In this document: positions 5,721-6,350 of the stretch, piece after piece
Layout: each line of letters begins with the position of its first letter
Position numbering within the stretch: the first letter of the stretch is position 1
From: Deltaproteobacteria bacterium
Lineage (GTDB): Bacteria > Desulfobacterota > Anaeroferrophillalia > Anaeroferrophillales > Tharpellaceae
Direction of reading: 5' to 3'
Assembly (NCBI GenBank): GCA_030633185.1
Contig: DAOVTG010000147.1
Location: forward strand, 1-6,350
Length of the DNA stretch: 6,350 bases
Translations under genes and position numbers: made by a program
The notes under the pieces: model-generated
Database searches by the model: none
Told to the model about the DNA's origin: nothing
What the model saw: only the letters and a program-made list of their open reading frames with translations

Positions 5721-6350
5721 TTAAGAATTTCTTGCCGTAAAGGCCAATTCAATGGTTTTGCGCTTTATCTCTTTATGCATAAATTGCTGTGCTTTTGTGC
5801 CCAGTTCATTGAGGCTGTAAGGTAGGTAAGGCCCCAGGATTTCGGCCGCCTGGTTCTGCTCTGACGGAGTACAGAATAAAAGAATATTGGACCAGAGCTG
5901 GGGGTAAGTTTTCATCTTAGCCCGCCGACGGTTGTGGTCACAACGTTGTACGTCAAGTAGATAGAGGCCGGCATCTTTAGGAACCACGACGATATTACGA
6001 AAAAAGAGGTCAGTAATTGCCAGACCGCTTTCGATAATTTTTTGTCCGAGCTGAAGTACTTTTTCAATTACTAGTTGTCGCTGCGGATGCTCGTAGTTTG
6101 AACCCAGAAAGAGTGAGAGTCGTTTACTTCCGCATACTTCACGGCTCAAAAGAAAAGCATCGACCAAAACCCGGTATCGGCGTTGCTCTCCATAAGCGAG
6201 AATCTCAATCGTGTCACAGCCCAGATCAGCTTGTTTAATCTTTTTCAGGTTTTCATATTCCCGGAGAACCTGTGATTTTTGCCAGCAATGCTGCCAGTGA
6301 ATCTTTCGGTAAGTGTAGCGCTTAAGAAAACAGACGTTCCCACCATCAAC
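5721..6350 (-). CDS. LPS core kinase, InaA/WaaP/Kdo-kinase family (5' end outside window)
   Basis: This frame is open from the right edge to the TAA at 5721 and gives 209 visible residues; the N-terminus lies outside. The protein-kinase-like fold of the LPS kinase family is recognisable: FLKRYTYRK with the beta3 Lys (visible residue 10), REYENL with the helix-C Glu (31 or 33), the hinge-like segment around VLVDAFLLSREV, catalytic DLFFRNIVV (Asp114, Asn119) and the metal-binding Asp133 in LLDVQRC. The usual His of the HxD motif is Ile112 here. Such enzymes phosphorylate heptose or Kdo of the inner core of LPS at the cytoplasmic face of the inner membrane. A TTG at 6167 should not be taken as the start, because kinase motifs lie upstream of it. 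Which sugar is modified cannot be told. It is the first visible gene of the right-hand unit. Confidence 0.85.
   Translation of the reverse strand, partial: VDGGNVCFLKRYTYRKIHWQHCWQKSQVLREYENLKKIKQADLGCDTIEILAYGEQRRYRVLVDAFLLSREVCGSKRLSLFLGSNYEHPQRQLVIEKVLQLGQKIIESGLAITDLFFRNIVVVPKDAGLYLLDVQRCDHNRRRAKMKTYPQLWSNILLFCTPSEQNQAAEILGPYLPYSLNELGTKAQQFMHKEIKRKTIELAFTARNS

Noticed and set aside
5721..6167. A short separate gene starting at TTG 6167
   Set aside because: The frame is open to the window edge and the upstream residues carry the kinase beta3 Lys and helix-C Glu, so TTG is internal.

Overview
The window reads as a piece of a Gram-negative bacterial chromosome with a GC content near one half (judged by eye). 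An LPS-kinase-like protein and a Sec-exported periplasmic binding protein imply an outer membrane and periplasm. The gene types and mid-GC coding style suggest a Desulfobacterota-like (deltaproteobacterial) organism, but this is inference only. All seven genes lie on the minus strand, so transcription runs from high to low coordinates. No RNA genes, mobile elements or CRISPR arrays were seen.

Right half (6350 down to about 3756): three closely spaced envelope genes. They are the 3' part of an InaA/WaaP/Kdo-kinase-fold LPS kinase (open at the window edge), an integral membrane ICMT/PEMT-like methyltransferase, and a MATE-family exporter. The MATE ribosome-binding site abuts the stop codon of the methyltransferase gene. 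The only codon at proper distance from that site is ATC, so this gene may use a rare start. These three genes form one probable transcription unit.

A 142-base gap (3614-3755) separates the two units. It holds a candidate sigma70-type promoter facing left, bracketed by a perfect 9-bp inverted repeat. No clear rho-independent terminator was seen.

Left half (3613 down to the left edge): a compact four-gene partner-switching operon. In order it encodes a STAS anti-sigma-factor antagonist, an RsbW-like HATPase serine kinase, an NMT1/THI5-type periplasmic substrate-binding protein, and a membrane-bound dCache-HAMP-SpoIIE(PP2C) phosphatase. The genes overlap or lie 2 bp apart. The expected logic is that the kinase phosphorylates the STAS protein on Ser56 and the phosphatase reverses this in response to a periplasmic signal. 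The unusual element is the solute-binding protein: no ABC permease or ATPase is present, so it may act as a co-sensor for the phosphatase. The target (sigma factor or other effector) is not in the window.

The phosphatase reading frame ends at a TAA just after its TDGVTDA motif. The same frame continues with family-like sequence and then meets a second TAA, so the gene appears to have lost its C-terminal end, including the last metal-binding Asp motif.
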